Of a DNA stretch of 14,306 nucleotides, positions 6,796 through 13,670 are shown in pieces. Location: contig CAXMQQ010000023.1 of NCBI GenBank assembly GCA_964195545.1, positions 1 to 14,306 on the forward strand, in the 5' to 3' direction. Source of the stretch: JAHEEL01 sp964195545. Its GTDB lineage: Bacteria > Actinomycetota > Acidimicrobiia > Spongiisociales > UBA5794. The notes below the pieces were generated by a model. That model worked only from the letters and a program-made list of their open reading frames with translations, had not been told where the DNA came from and searched no databases. How positions within the stretch are numbered: position 1 is the first letter of the stretch; each line of letters opens with the position of its first letter. The translations under genes and the position numbers were made by a program.

Positions 6796-7653
6796 ATGGT
6801 GAAACGTATTGTCGTGACCGGGGGGAGCGGAAAGGCGGGCAGGGCGGTCGTTGCTGACCTCAACGAGCACGGCTACGACGTCGTCTCCGTGGACATTGCT
6901 GGATCGCTGAACCCGGACGAACCAACGATCGTCGCCGACCTCACCGATCTCGGACAGACCATCGAATCGCTCCGTGGTGCCGACGGAGTCGTCCACCTCG
7001 CAGCAATTCCGGCACCGAACATTCTCCCGGAAGGGGAGACATTCCGTATCAACATGATGTCGACGTACAACGTGTTCTCGGCTGCGGTTCAATTGGACCT
7101 CGATCGTGTGGTGTGGGCGTCGTCCGAAACGCTTATCGGTCTCCCGTTCGACAGGGAGCAACCGCGCTACGCGCCCATCGATGAGAGCCATCCCCGGCTT
7201 CCCGAATTCCACTACGCCCTCTCGAAACTCGCTGGAGAAGTGATCGCTGCACAATTCAGCCGCTGGTCGGGAATCCCGTTCGTTGCACTGCGGATCTCGA
7301 ACATCATGGAGGAGTCCGACTATGCGCCGCGGTTCCCCGGATTCTGGGACGACCCGTCGATCCGAGCCTGGAACCTGTGGGGCTACGTCGATGCTCGCGA
7401 CGTCGCACAGGCAGCCCGCCTTTCACTGACGGCCGACCTCGTTGGTTCCGAGTCGTTTCTCATCGCTGCACCCGACACATGCATGACGCGCAACAGCTTG
7501 GATCTCATGGCCGACGTGTATCCAGACGTTCCGATTCGTGGTGAGGTGCGGGGTCAACAGACGCTGCTGTCGATCGACAAGGCGCGCCGACTTCTCGGGT
7601 ACGATCCACAGCATTCGTGGCGTGATCACATACCGGAGACCGCCGACGGGTGA
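6796..7653 (+). CDS. NAD(P)-dependent epimerase/dehydratase (extended SDR family)
   Basis: 285 residues with the fold of extended short-chain dehydrogenases. The N-terminal Rossmann loop TGGSGKAG (8-15) and VDIAG (32-36) bind NAD(P); HLAAIPAP (67-74) is the following family motif; S109/S110 (WASSETL) and Y140-x3-K144 (YALSK) are the expected catalytic residues. The C-terminal half (NLWGYVDARDVAQAARLSL, about 193-211, and TLLSIDKARRLLGYDPQHSW, 256-275) matches epimerase-like proteins that act on sugars or uronates. Closest known activities would be a UDP-sugar epimerase or a uronate/aldose dehydrogenase, but the substrate cannot be read from the sequence. GGGAGG at 6787-6792 lies only three bases before ATG 6796 and six before GTG 6799, so the GTG may be the true start; TTG 6793 is less likely. 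It ends 23 bases from the convergent PH-like gene. Confidence 0.88.
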   Translation: MVKRIVVTGGSGKAGRAVVADLNEHGYDVVSVDIAGSLNPDEPTIVADLTDLGQTIESLRGADGVVHLAAIPAPNILPEGETFRINMMSTYNVFSAAVQLDLDRVVWASSETLIGLPFDREQPRYAPIDESHPRLPEFHYALSKLAGEVIAAQFSRWSGIPFVALRISNIMEESDYAPRFPGFWDDPSIRAWNLWGYVDARDVAQAARLSLTADLVGSESFLIAAPDTCMTRNSLDLMADVYPDVPIRGEVRGQQTLLSIDKARRLLGYDPQHSWRDHIPETADG

Positions 7654-7676
7654 CCCTCCTCGCGACGGCGGACAAT

Positions 7677-8120
7677 CTATTGCTTGATCTGCAGTGCGAT
7701 CGCGGTGTGGAGGTTCTCGGGATCGTCGGTTCCGATGCGGAAGACCGTGTCTGAGGAGAGTTCGACCTCAACGGCGTCGAGGCCCCACACGTTATACATC
7801 CACCCGCCCTTGATCTTCCGAATCCCCCATCCCTGGATCCAGGTGTTGCGTACCTGTCGGACGGCCACGACCTCCGACAGTTCGATCTCTCGATGGGGAC
7901 GACCGAAGCCGAACGCGGCGATGATCCGTCCGTCGCTCACCGTGATCCCCAGCCGACTGAAGAGGAGAACGATGGCGAGCAGGGTGACCGTGAACGCGAT
8001 CAGCATGGCCGTGATCGCGACCGTTGTCTCGTCATCGTTCGCGGTGATCGACATGATCACAGCGAACAAGAGGAACGTCGGTATCGCTGTGTATCCCCAC
8101 TGTGTGTGCCGGTACTCCAT
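7677..8120 (-). CDS. Small membrane protein with two helices and a PH-like domain
   Basis: 147 residues. Two hydrophobic segments (about 10-26 and 33-55) are followed by a compact beta-rich domain (57-146) with LGITVSDGRIIAAFGFG, REIELSEVVAVRQVRNTW and VEVELSSDTVFRIGTDDPENLHTAIA. That order (two helices, then a strand-rich domain ending in the 'TDDPxxLxxAI' helix) is typical of bacterial PH-like (YdbS/YdbT-like) and related membrane proteins. Their role is not well defined; lipid or membrane-protein contact is assumed. WGIRKIKGGWMYNVWG (98-113), rich in Trp and Gly, is shared by related actinobacterial proteins as I recall. It lies 54 bases downstream of the SLC13 permease gene on the same strand, but has a credible promoter of its own and no ribosome binding site, which suggests a leaderless transcript. 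The PH-like call is by pattern only. Confidence 0.7.
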   Translation of the reverse strand: MEYRHTQWGYTAIPTFLLFAVIMSITANDDETTVAITAMLIAFTVTLLAIVLLFSRLGITVSDGRIIAAFGFGRPHREIELSEVVAVRQVRNTWIQGWGIRKIKGGWMYNVWGLDAVEVELSSDTVFRIGTDDPENLHTAIALQIKQ

Positions 8121-8126
8121 GGTCTG

Positions 8127-8155
8127 AGTATGTCGTGCGATGCCGCCGCGTCCAA
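8127..8155 (-). promoter_or_regulatory. Putative leaderless promoter for the PH-like membrane protein gene
   Basis: On the minus strand a -35-like TTGGAC (8150-8155) and a -10-like CATACT (8127-8132) are 17 bases apart. Only six bases separate the -10 from the ATG at 8120, so transcription would start at or beside the start codon. No Shine-Dalgarno sequence precedes the ATG. Inferred from spacing and base match only. Confidence 0.4.
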
Positions 8156-8174
8156 GTTTCAGATCAGGTTTCGA

Positions 8175-10061
8175 TCAGAAGGGCCAGATGATGGGGATGA
8201 GGATCAGGCTGACGATGAGGAAGAGGGCGAGCAGCGGTGCGCCTACCTTTGCGTAGTCGGTGAATCGGTAGCCGCCCGGTGCCATGACCATCAGGTTCGG
8301 GGCTGTGCCGATCGGCGTCAGGAATGCCGACGAGGCACCAACGGCGAGACCCATCATCAGCGGATGTGGGTTCACACCAAGTCCGGCGGCAGCACCCAGT
8401 ACGATCGGCACCATCAAGACGGCCGCCGCTGTGTTGCTGATCACCTGGCTGAATGCCGTCGTAACGAGGAAGACGCCGGCGAGCAGCGGTACGGGACCCA
8501 GCCCTCCGAGCGTGTCGACCAATCCATCGGCGATGAGTTGAGCGCCCCCGGTGCTTTCCAGCGCGACCGCCATCGGGATCATCGCCGCGATCAAGATCAC
8601 CGTGGACCAGGAGATCGCCCGGTAGGCCTGGGTTCTCGTCAGACACCCGGTCAGCATCATCGCCCCGGCGGCAAGCATCGACGCGATCACCACGGGCACC
8701 ACTCCCGTCACCATCAACACCACCATCGCTACAAGGATCCCAACCGACAGCCACGACTTGGCGTTCAACTCGGTGACCTGTGATGCGATCTCCTCCGGTT
8801 GACCGACGACGACGAAGTTGCGCTGCTCATCAGCGATCGTCCGGATCGCCTTCCACGTGCCCCGGACGAGGAGAGCGTCTCCGAAGCGGAGCGGCTCTGC
8901 GGTGGCCAGCACCCGGTCGCCTCGCCGGAGGCCGAGGATCACGACGCCGAATGTCCGACCGATCGCGCCGTGAGATACGACCTTTCCCACGTACGATGAG
9001 CGCGGCGTGAGTAGCACCTCTGCAATGCCGATCTCCTGAGAGAGCAGGTCCTCGAGCTCCTGACCGGCATCATCGATCGGAAGCACGCCGAGCTGCATTG
9101 CCACCTCGAGTTCATGGGCCTGGGCGCGCGTGCCGCTCACGATGAGGACGTCGTTGAAGTTGATCGTCTGAGCGGGGTCCGGGAGGGCAGGCGGTTCGGC
9201 CGTCAAGGCCTCCATGCGTTCGCGAACTGAAGTGGGAAGGGTCTGTCCGAGCAAGCCGGGATCCCCCGGGTGTGGTTCGATCTGGAGAACCGAGACCCCG
9301 AAGCGGCGTCCGAGGTTCGACTCTCTCAGGGAGGAACCGACGAGGGGCGAGGGCTTGCGAACCCGCATGCGATAGAGATCCCCGTCGAGGGAGTACAACT
9401 CGGCGAGTTCGTCCATCTCCTGTTCGAGCACCGGCGGGGCGTCGCCGGAGCGACGGGAAGGGAGCAGACGGCGACCGACGGTTGCCATGTAGATGACACC
9501 GACGACGAGGAGCGGTAGCCCGATCAAGGAGAATTCGAAGTACCCGAATTCCCTGAAGCCGGCGGCTCCCAGCGCGTCGGTTACCACGATGTTGGGTGGT
9601 GTCCCGGTCAGCGTCAGGAGGCCGCCGGCGTTCGCTGCGAATGCCAGCGGTATCAGGTACGCGGAAGGGACCTTGCGAACACTCCACGACGCCAGCACGA
9701 CGGCTGGCATCAACGTCGCCACCGTCCCAGTGTTCGAGATGAACCCTGAGAGGATCGCGGTGGCGGCCATCGAAAGGACGAGGAGTCGAAGAGCGTTGCC
9801 TCGTGCGGCACCGATCAGTTTGTCTCCGATGTAGGCGGTCGCGCCGGTTTGGCTGAGTCCTTCGCCAACGACGAAGAGGGCGGCGATCAAGACAACGGTG
9901 GCGTTGGCAAATCCGGAGAAGGCTTCGGTGAGGTCGACAACACCGAAGAGGTAGAGCGCCAGCAACGACCCAACCGCCACCAGATCCGGATGCCAGCGCC
10001 CCCACATGAACAACACGATCGTCACCCCGAGGATGAGGAAGGTCATGGTCATGTCGCTCAT
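8175..10061 (-). CDS. SLC13/DASS-type permease with two RCK_C (TrkA-C) domains
   Basis: 628 residues forming an integral membrane transporter of the divalent anion:Na+ symporter type (ArsB/NhaD superfamily). Two inverted halves are clear: SNTGTVATLMP (109-119) with GTPPN (153-157), and SNTAAAVLMVP (542-552) with GTAPN (585-589). The paired SNT signatures line the Na+ and substrate site in this family. Between the halves lie two cytoplasmic RCK_C domains (about 225-312 and 343-402) of the SLC13-with-TrkA-C architecture, which probably bind a regulatory ligand. Likely substrates are sulfate, dicarboxylates or a similar anion; the sequence does not decide. The first RCK_C copy has an extra loop of about 38 residues (263-300) rich in Pro and Glu. 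ATG 10061 has GGAGGAG about ten bases upstream. It is divergent from the thioesterase gene and may read through into the PH-like gene. Confidence 0.9.
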   Translation of the reverse strand: MSDMTMTFLILGVTIVLFMWGRWHPDLVAVGSLLALYLFGVVDLTEAFSGFANATVVLIAALFVVGEGLSQTGATAYIGDKLIGAARGNALRLLVLSMAATAILSGFISNTGTVATLMPAVVLASWSVRKVPSAYLIPLAFAANAGGLLTLTGTPPNIVVTDALGAAGFREFGYFEFSLIGLPLLVVGVIYMATVGRRLLPSRRSGDAPPVLEQEMDELAELYSLDGDLYRMRVRKPSPLVGSSLRESNLGRRFGVSVLQIEPHPGDPGLLGQTLPTSVRERMEALTAEPPALPDPAQTINFNDVLIVSGTRAQAHELEVAMQLGVLPIDDAGQELEDLLSQEIGIAEVLLTPRSSYVGKVVSHGAIGRTFGVVILGLRRGDRVLATAEPLRFGDALLVRGTWKAIRTIADEQRNFVVVGQPEEIASQVTELNAKSWLSVGILVAMVVLMVTGVVPVVIASMLAAGAMMLTGCLTRTQAYRAISWSTVILIAAMIPMAVALESTGGAQLIADGLVDTLGGLGPVPLLAGVFLVTTAFSQVISNTAAAVLMVPIVLGAAAGLGVNPHPLMMGLAVGASSAFLTPIGTAPNLMVMAPGGYRFTDYAKVGAPLLALFLIVSLILIPIIWPF

Positions 10062-10282
10062 GTGTCGATCGCTCCTCCGTGTCGGTCCATGATTGCCCCC
10101 ACCGCCCCCCTACACCGCGTACCCAGGGTTGGGGGCCTTGTATATGACGCCGTCAGCCCGCGGAACGAAATACGCTGCGCCCCTTTCCGCCTGGCTCTCG
10201 AACTGAATGCGTGGATCTCACGGCGAGGCACGCCAGAAGGTGCGATAGGGTGCGTCCCATCGCAGCCTTGGAGGTCGACCTG

Positions 10283-10717
10283 ATGGAGATGAACCACGAC
10301 CTGAACACCGTCCTGAACGGTCTCCTCGGCATCGAGTACGAAGAGATCGGGCCGGACCGGTGCGTCGCAAAACTCGACATCGACGAGCGACATCACCAAC
10401 CGTATGGCCTTGTGCACGGCGGGATCTACTGCCTCCTTGCCGAGACCGTGGCTTCGGTTGGGGCAGCCGTCTTCGCTATGGGTCAGGGCATGGAGGGCGC
10501 CGTCGGCGTCTCCAATTCCACCGACTTCTACCGGTCCATGCGTGAAGGCACTATCCGCGCGGTGGCCACACCGATCCACCAGGGACGCTCGCAGCAGGTG
10601 TGGCAGGTCGAGATGAGCGACCCCGCAGAGGACCGACTGATCTCTCGCGCCCAGGTCCGCCTCCACAATCTGATCGACCCGTCGGTCATCGGTGGAACCG
10701 ACACCACCGCCAACTGA
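10283..10717 (+). CDS. Hotdog-fold acyl-CoA thioesterase (PaaI/YdiI-like)
   Basis: 144 residues. The core YGLVHGGIYCLLAETVASVGAAV (41-63) is the signature of PaaI/YdiI-type thioesterases: HGG (45-47) opens the central helix, and E54 is placed like the catalytic Glu/Asp of YdiI, PaaI and the Arthrobacter 4-hydroxybenzoyl-CoA enzyme. SNSTDFYRSMREGTIRAVATPIHQGRSQQVWQVE (77-110) supplies the remaining strands, including the Gly-Arg near the CoA-binding edge. These enzymes are cytosolic tetramers that cleave aryl- or acyl-CoA. Substrates vary widely (menaquinone precursor, phenylacetate intermediates, proofreading), so none is assigned. The frame extends upstream to 10211, but GGAGG at 10270-10274, eight bases before ATG 10283, fixes the start. 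It is the first gene of a rightward group and divergent from the SLC13 permease. Confidence 0.9.
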   Translation: MEMNHDLNTVLNGLLGIEYEEIGPDRCVAKLDIDERHHQPYGLVHGGIYCLLAETVASVGAAVFAMGQGMEGAVGVSNSTDFYRSMREGTIRAVATPIHQGRSQQVWQVEMSDPAEDRLISRAQVRLHNLIDPSVIGGTDTTAN

Positions 10718-10723
10718 TCGGGA

Positions 10724-10756
10724 GTGTGGACCGAGGTCGCGGTCGTGACATCACAC
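10724..10756 (+). terminator. Bulged hairpin after the thioesterase gene
   Basis: GTGTG (10724-10728) can pair with CACAC (10752-10756), and inside it GACCG (10729-10733) with CGGTC (10740-10744), leaving a seven-base bulge on the 3' side. There is no U-tract. It may separate the thioesterase from the next gene, which has a promoter candidate starting eight bases further on. Confidence 0.3.
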
Positions 10757-10763
10757 CCGTGAC

Positions 10764-10792
10764 TTGCAGTTCTGAACGCGGTCGCGCACTAT
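10764..10792 (+). promoter_or_regulatory. Putative leaderless promoter for the squalene-cyclase-like gene
   Basis: A -35-like TTGCAG (10764-10769) and a -10-like CACTAT (10787-10792) are 17 bases apart, and six bases separate the latter from ATG 10799. The transcript would begin at or near the start codon. No ribosome binding site is seen. The layout matches that before the PH-like gene. Confidence 0.4.
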
Positions 10793-10798
10793 GGGGCC

Positions 10799-11740
10799 AT
10801 GAGTGATGAGACTCTCGATTGGCTCGCTGCGGGTGACCCTGCGGTCTGCTGGCAGGTGGAGAGGGATCTTCTTGATCGGGATTCTGCGATCTGGGAACCG
10901 ACGCGGGATCAGGTCGGTCGGACCGGCTGGGGAAAGCAGTTGCTCGATTGCCAGGACGCTGGGGGCACGTGGGGTGGTGGCCTCTACTCGCCGAAGTGGG
11001 TCTCGACAACCTACACGCTGCTTCTCTTGCGAAGACTCGGCCTCGATCCGTCCAACGACCAAGCGCTGGCCGGGTGCACGAGGCTGCTCGATGACGCCGC
11101 CTGGGTCGAAGGTGGCGTGTCGTACTGGTCGGGCCAGAGCCTCGCCGAGCGTTGTGTGAACGGGATGATCCTGTCGCTCGTATCCCACTTCGATGTGGAT
11201 GATCCGAGGGTCGACTCGATCGGCGAGCTTCTGTTGTCCGTTGCGATGACGGATGGCGGCTGGAACTGCGAAGACCACCGCGGCGCCACACACTCGTCGT
11301 TCCACACGACCATCTCGGTTCTCGAGGGACTGACCGCGTGGCGGCGCAGGACGAGACGCAGCGACGCCGACGCGGCCATCGCACGCGGTCAAAGCTTCAT
11401 GCTCAACCACCGGATGTACCGGTCACACCGCTCCGGGGAAGTGATCAATGAAGGCTGGACGGTCTTCCACTTCCCGCCGCGGTGGCACTACGACGTGTTG
11501 CGAGGTCTCGACCATCTGCAAGACGCCGGTGCCACGCCTGATCGACGGGCAGTCGAGGCCGTCGATCTCGTGAGATCCCGGCGCCGTCCCGATGACCGCT
11601 GGGCGAAGGGACCCCAATACTCCGGGACCACGTTCTACACCCTCGAACCGGGAAGAGTGCCGGGCCGGTGGAACACGCTGCGGGCACTGCGCGTCCTGAA
11701 GTGGTGGGATCAGCGAGACCCCGCGACGTCCAAAACCTGA
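10799..11740 (+). CDS. Squalene-cyclase/prenyltransferase-fold protein of unknown function
   Basis: 313 residues. Recurrent GGxW blocks (GGTWGGGLYSPKW, 55-67; GGVSYW, 105-110; DGGWNCED, 152-159; DDRWAKG, 265-271) at the ends of predicted helices fit the alpha/alpha-toroid of terpene cyclases and protein prenyltransferase beta subunits. Homologues in actinobacteria are usually labelled squalene cyclase-like, without known activity. At about 310 residues it is only half the size of squalene-hopene cyclase and lacks that enzyme's second domain; a DVDD at 132-135 lies in a DDPRVD turn rather than a catalytic context. C157, H165 and H169 (WNCED…THSSFHTT) lie near where prenyltransferases hold zinc, which suggests, but does not show, a metal site. 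ATG 10799 has no ribosome binding site and is probably leaderless. No signal peptide is seen. The fold call is good; the function is unknown. Confidence 0.75.
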   Translation: MSDETLDWLAAGDPAVCWQVERDLLDRDSAIWEPTRDQVGRTGWGKQLLDCQDAGGTWGGGLYSPKWVSTTYTLLLLRRLGLDPSNDQALAGCTRLLDDAAWVEGGVSYWSGQSLAERCVNGMILSLVSHFDVDDPRVDSIGELLLSVAMTDGGWNCEDHRGATHSSFHTTISVLEGLTAWRRRTRRSDADAAIARGQSFMLNHRMYRSHRSGEVINEGWTVFHFPPRWHYDVLRGLDHLQDAGATPDRRAVEAVDLVRSRRRPDDRWAKGPQYSGTTFYTLEPGRVPGRWNTLRALRVLKWWDQRDPATSKT

Positions 11741-11897
11741 CCCTCGACTGGACCATGACGTCGGTCGGCCTCGTACCGTTCGTTCGAGTTGGTCACGGGC
11801 ACTCCCTCCGGGTATCTCGGTCTTGGAGAGCGAGGTCATGCCCCGATGGCGTACTTCGGTGACGGCAGAGGCCCTATTCACCCCGCCTATGCTCAGT

Positions 11898-11919
11898 CGG
11901 GTTCCGGGCCCGGTACCCG
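11898..11919 (+). promoter_or_regulatory. GC-rich hairpin/palindrome ahead of the acyl-CoA dehydrogenase gene
   Basis: CGGGT (11898-11902) pairs with ACCCG (11915-11919), then after one T-T mismatch CCG (11904-11906) pairs with CGG (11911-11913) around GGCC. The embedded CCGGGCCCGG (11904-11913) is a perfect palindrome. A -10-like TATGCT at 11888-11893 lies just upstream without a clear -35 partner; a transcript from there would begin near this hairpin. It could be an operator or a 5' leader structure. Confidence 0.3.
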
Positions 11920-11954
11920 GGTCGTGAGTCGGAACTCGATCAAGGAGTTGTACC

Positions 11955-13652
11955 GTGATCCTCCTCCACCCACACCACTTGCAGCGTGACTACCCGGACG
12001 AACGCTCGTCCGAGGTGATGCGTAGGACCGTCGAGTTCTTCGAATCCAAGGGTCTGCAGAGGATCAAAGATGATGACCATTCCGCCGTCTGGTACCAGGA
12101 CTTCGTCGACTTCTTGGGCAGCGAACGCATCTTCGCCACGATGTGCACGCCGTCCGAATACGGCGGCGACGACACCCGTTGGGACACCTGGCGCAACTGC
12201 GAGTTCGGTGAGATCCTCGGCTTCTACGGCCTGCCCTACTGGTACGTGTGGCAGGTGACGGTTCTGGGCCTCGGTCCCATCTGGATGAGCGACAACGAAG
12301 CCGTCAAGGAGCGGGCGGCGGCCCTGCTTGATGACGGAGCCATCTTCGCTTTCGGCTTGTCCGAGCGAGAGCACGGCGCTGACCTCTACTCGACCGACAT
12401 GACGCTGACCCCGGTCGGCGACGGTACCTACCTGGCCAACGGAAGCAAGTACTACATCGGCAACGGCAATGAGGCCGCAATCGTGTCGACGTTTGCCAAG
12501 ATCGCCGACACCGGTGAGTACTGCTTCTTCGCCACCGACTCGCAGCATTCCAACTACCGGCTCGTAAAGAACGTGATGCACAGCCAGGACTACGTCGCCG
12601 AGTATGCATTGGACGACTACCCGGTCACCGACGCCGACATCTTGTCCAGGGGCGACGATGCCTGGAACGCGGCACTCAACACCGTCAACATCGGGAAATA
12701 CAACCTCGGATGGGGATCGATTGGCATGTGCACTCATGCCTTCTACGAGGCCATCCACCACGCGGCGCACCGGCACCTCTACGGCATGACAGTGACCGAC
12801 TTCCCGCATGTCAAGCGTCTGTTCACCGACGCATATGCGCGTCTCGTTGCGATGAAGCTCGTCGCGCTCCGTGCCTCTGACTACATGCGGTCAGCGTCGC
12901 TGGAGGATCGCCGCTACTTGCTCTACAACCCGGTTGTCAAGATGAAGGTGACGACCCAGGGTGAAGACGTCATCAACCACCTATGGGACGTGATCGCAGC
13001 GAAGGGCTTCGAGAAGGATGGATTCTTCGAGATGGCTGCACGCGACATCCGGGCCCTCCCGAAGCTCGAGGGCACAGTGCACGTCAACATCGCGCTCATC
13101 GTCAAGTTCATGAAGAATTACTTCTTCAACGCTGCAGATCTGCCGCAGGTGGGGCAGCGCAGCGACGCCGCCAACGACGACTTCCTGTTCGACCAGGGAC
13201 CGACCAGGGGTCTCGGAGGCATCCAGTTCCACGACTACGCCCCGGTCTTCGATCGCTTCGACCTCCCCAACGTGAACGTGTTCGCGGAACAGACAGAGAT
13301 GTTCAGGGCGATGCTGGCTGCACAGCCACCCACCGAATCGCAATCGAAAGACACCGACTGGCTGCTGGCAGTGGGGGAGATCTTCACGCTCATCGTCTAC
13401 GCCCAGCTCGTGCTCGAGAACGCAGAGATCTACGGAATCGAGCGAGATCTCATCGACGAGATCTTCGACGTGACGGTGCGCGACCTATCGGCGTTCGCCG
13501 TCGAACTGCATGGCAAAGCTGCCACCACATCCGAGCAGGGCGAGTACTGCATGGAGATGATCCGCAAGCCCGCTCAGGACGATGCTCGCTACAAACGGGT
13601 GTGGGAGAACCACGCCTACGCCCAGCGCGACGCCTACACGATGGCTGAGTAG
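11955..13652 (+). CDS. Long acyl-CoA dehydrogenase-family flavoprotein
   Basis: 565 residues, against about 380-400 for typical acyl-CoA dehydrogenases, which form the alpha,beta double bond of acyl-CoA with FAD. The order is normal: an N-terminal helical part (about 15-125), a middle beta-domain with FAFGLSEREHGADLYSTDM (131-149) in the place of the usual TEPxAGSD flavin motif and NGSKYYIGNGNEA (162-174), then a C-terminal helical domain with VTTQGEDVINHLWDVIAAKGF (332-352) and LEGTVHV (371-377). E372 in EGT is placed like the catalytic glutamate (YEGT) of medium-chain enzymes. Roughly the last 170 residues (395-565) are an added helical region. Similar long proteins are widespread in actinobacteria, with substrate unknown. 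The GTG start has AAGGAG at 11942-11947, seven bases before it. It ends 18 bases from the convergent TPR gene. The enzyme class is firm; chain-length preference is unknown. Confidence 0.88.
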   Translation: MILLHPHHLQRDYPDERSSEVMRRTVEFFESKGLQRIKDDDHSAVWYQDFVDFLGSERIFATMCTPSEYGGDDTRWDTWRNCEFGEILGFYGLPYWYVWQVTVLGLGPIWMSDNEAVKERAAALLDDGAIFAFGLSEREHGADLYSTDMTLTPVGDGTYLANGSKYYIGNGNEAAIVSTFAKIADTGEYCFFATDSQHSNYRLVKNVMHSQDYVAEYALDDYPVTDADILSRGDDAWNAALNTVNIGKYNLGWGSIGMCTHAFYEAIHHAAHRHLYGMTVTDFPHVKRLFTDAYARLVAMKLVALRASDYMRSASLEDRRYLLYNPVVKMKVTTQGEDVINHLWDVIAAKGFEKDGFFEMAARDIRALPKLEGTVHVNIALIVKFMKNYFFNAADLPQVGQRSDAANDDFLFDQGPTRGLGGIQFHDYAPVFDRFDLPNVNVFAEQTEMFRAMLAAQPPTESQSKDTDWLLAVGEIFTLIVYAQLVLENAEIYGIERDLIDEIFDVTVRDLSAFAVELHGKAATTSEQGEYCMEMIRKPAQDDARYKRVWENHAYAQRDAYTMAE

Positions 13653-13670
13653 CCGGGTTCGTTCTCTGAA

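Noticed and set aside
6633..6863. Upstream extension of the YceI-domain frame by 77 codons
   Set aside because: The extension overlaps the divergent epimerase gene and lacks coding character; starting at 6632 gives a normal signal-anchor N-terminus.
7893..8783. Plus-strand open frame of about 296 codons, rich in Asp, His, Arg and Gln
   Set aside because: It overlaps the PH-like gene and the SLC13 permease, both with clear motifs; the composition is that of a shadow frame.
10211..10282. Upstream start for the thioesterase frame
   Set aside because: A good GGAGG at correct spacing marks ATG 10283, and the extra residues are not part of the hotdog domain.
11191..11202. DVDD in the squalene-cyclase-like protein, like the catalytic DxDD of class II terpene cyclases
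   Set aside because: It falls in a DVDDPRVD turn before a helix, and the surrounding catalytic-site sequence of class II cyclases is missing.
13653..13670. A terminator between the convergent dehydrogenase and TPR genes
   Set aside because: Only 18 bases separate the stops and no stem of useful length is present.
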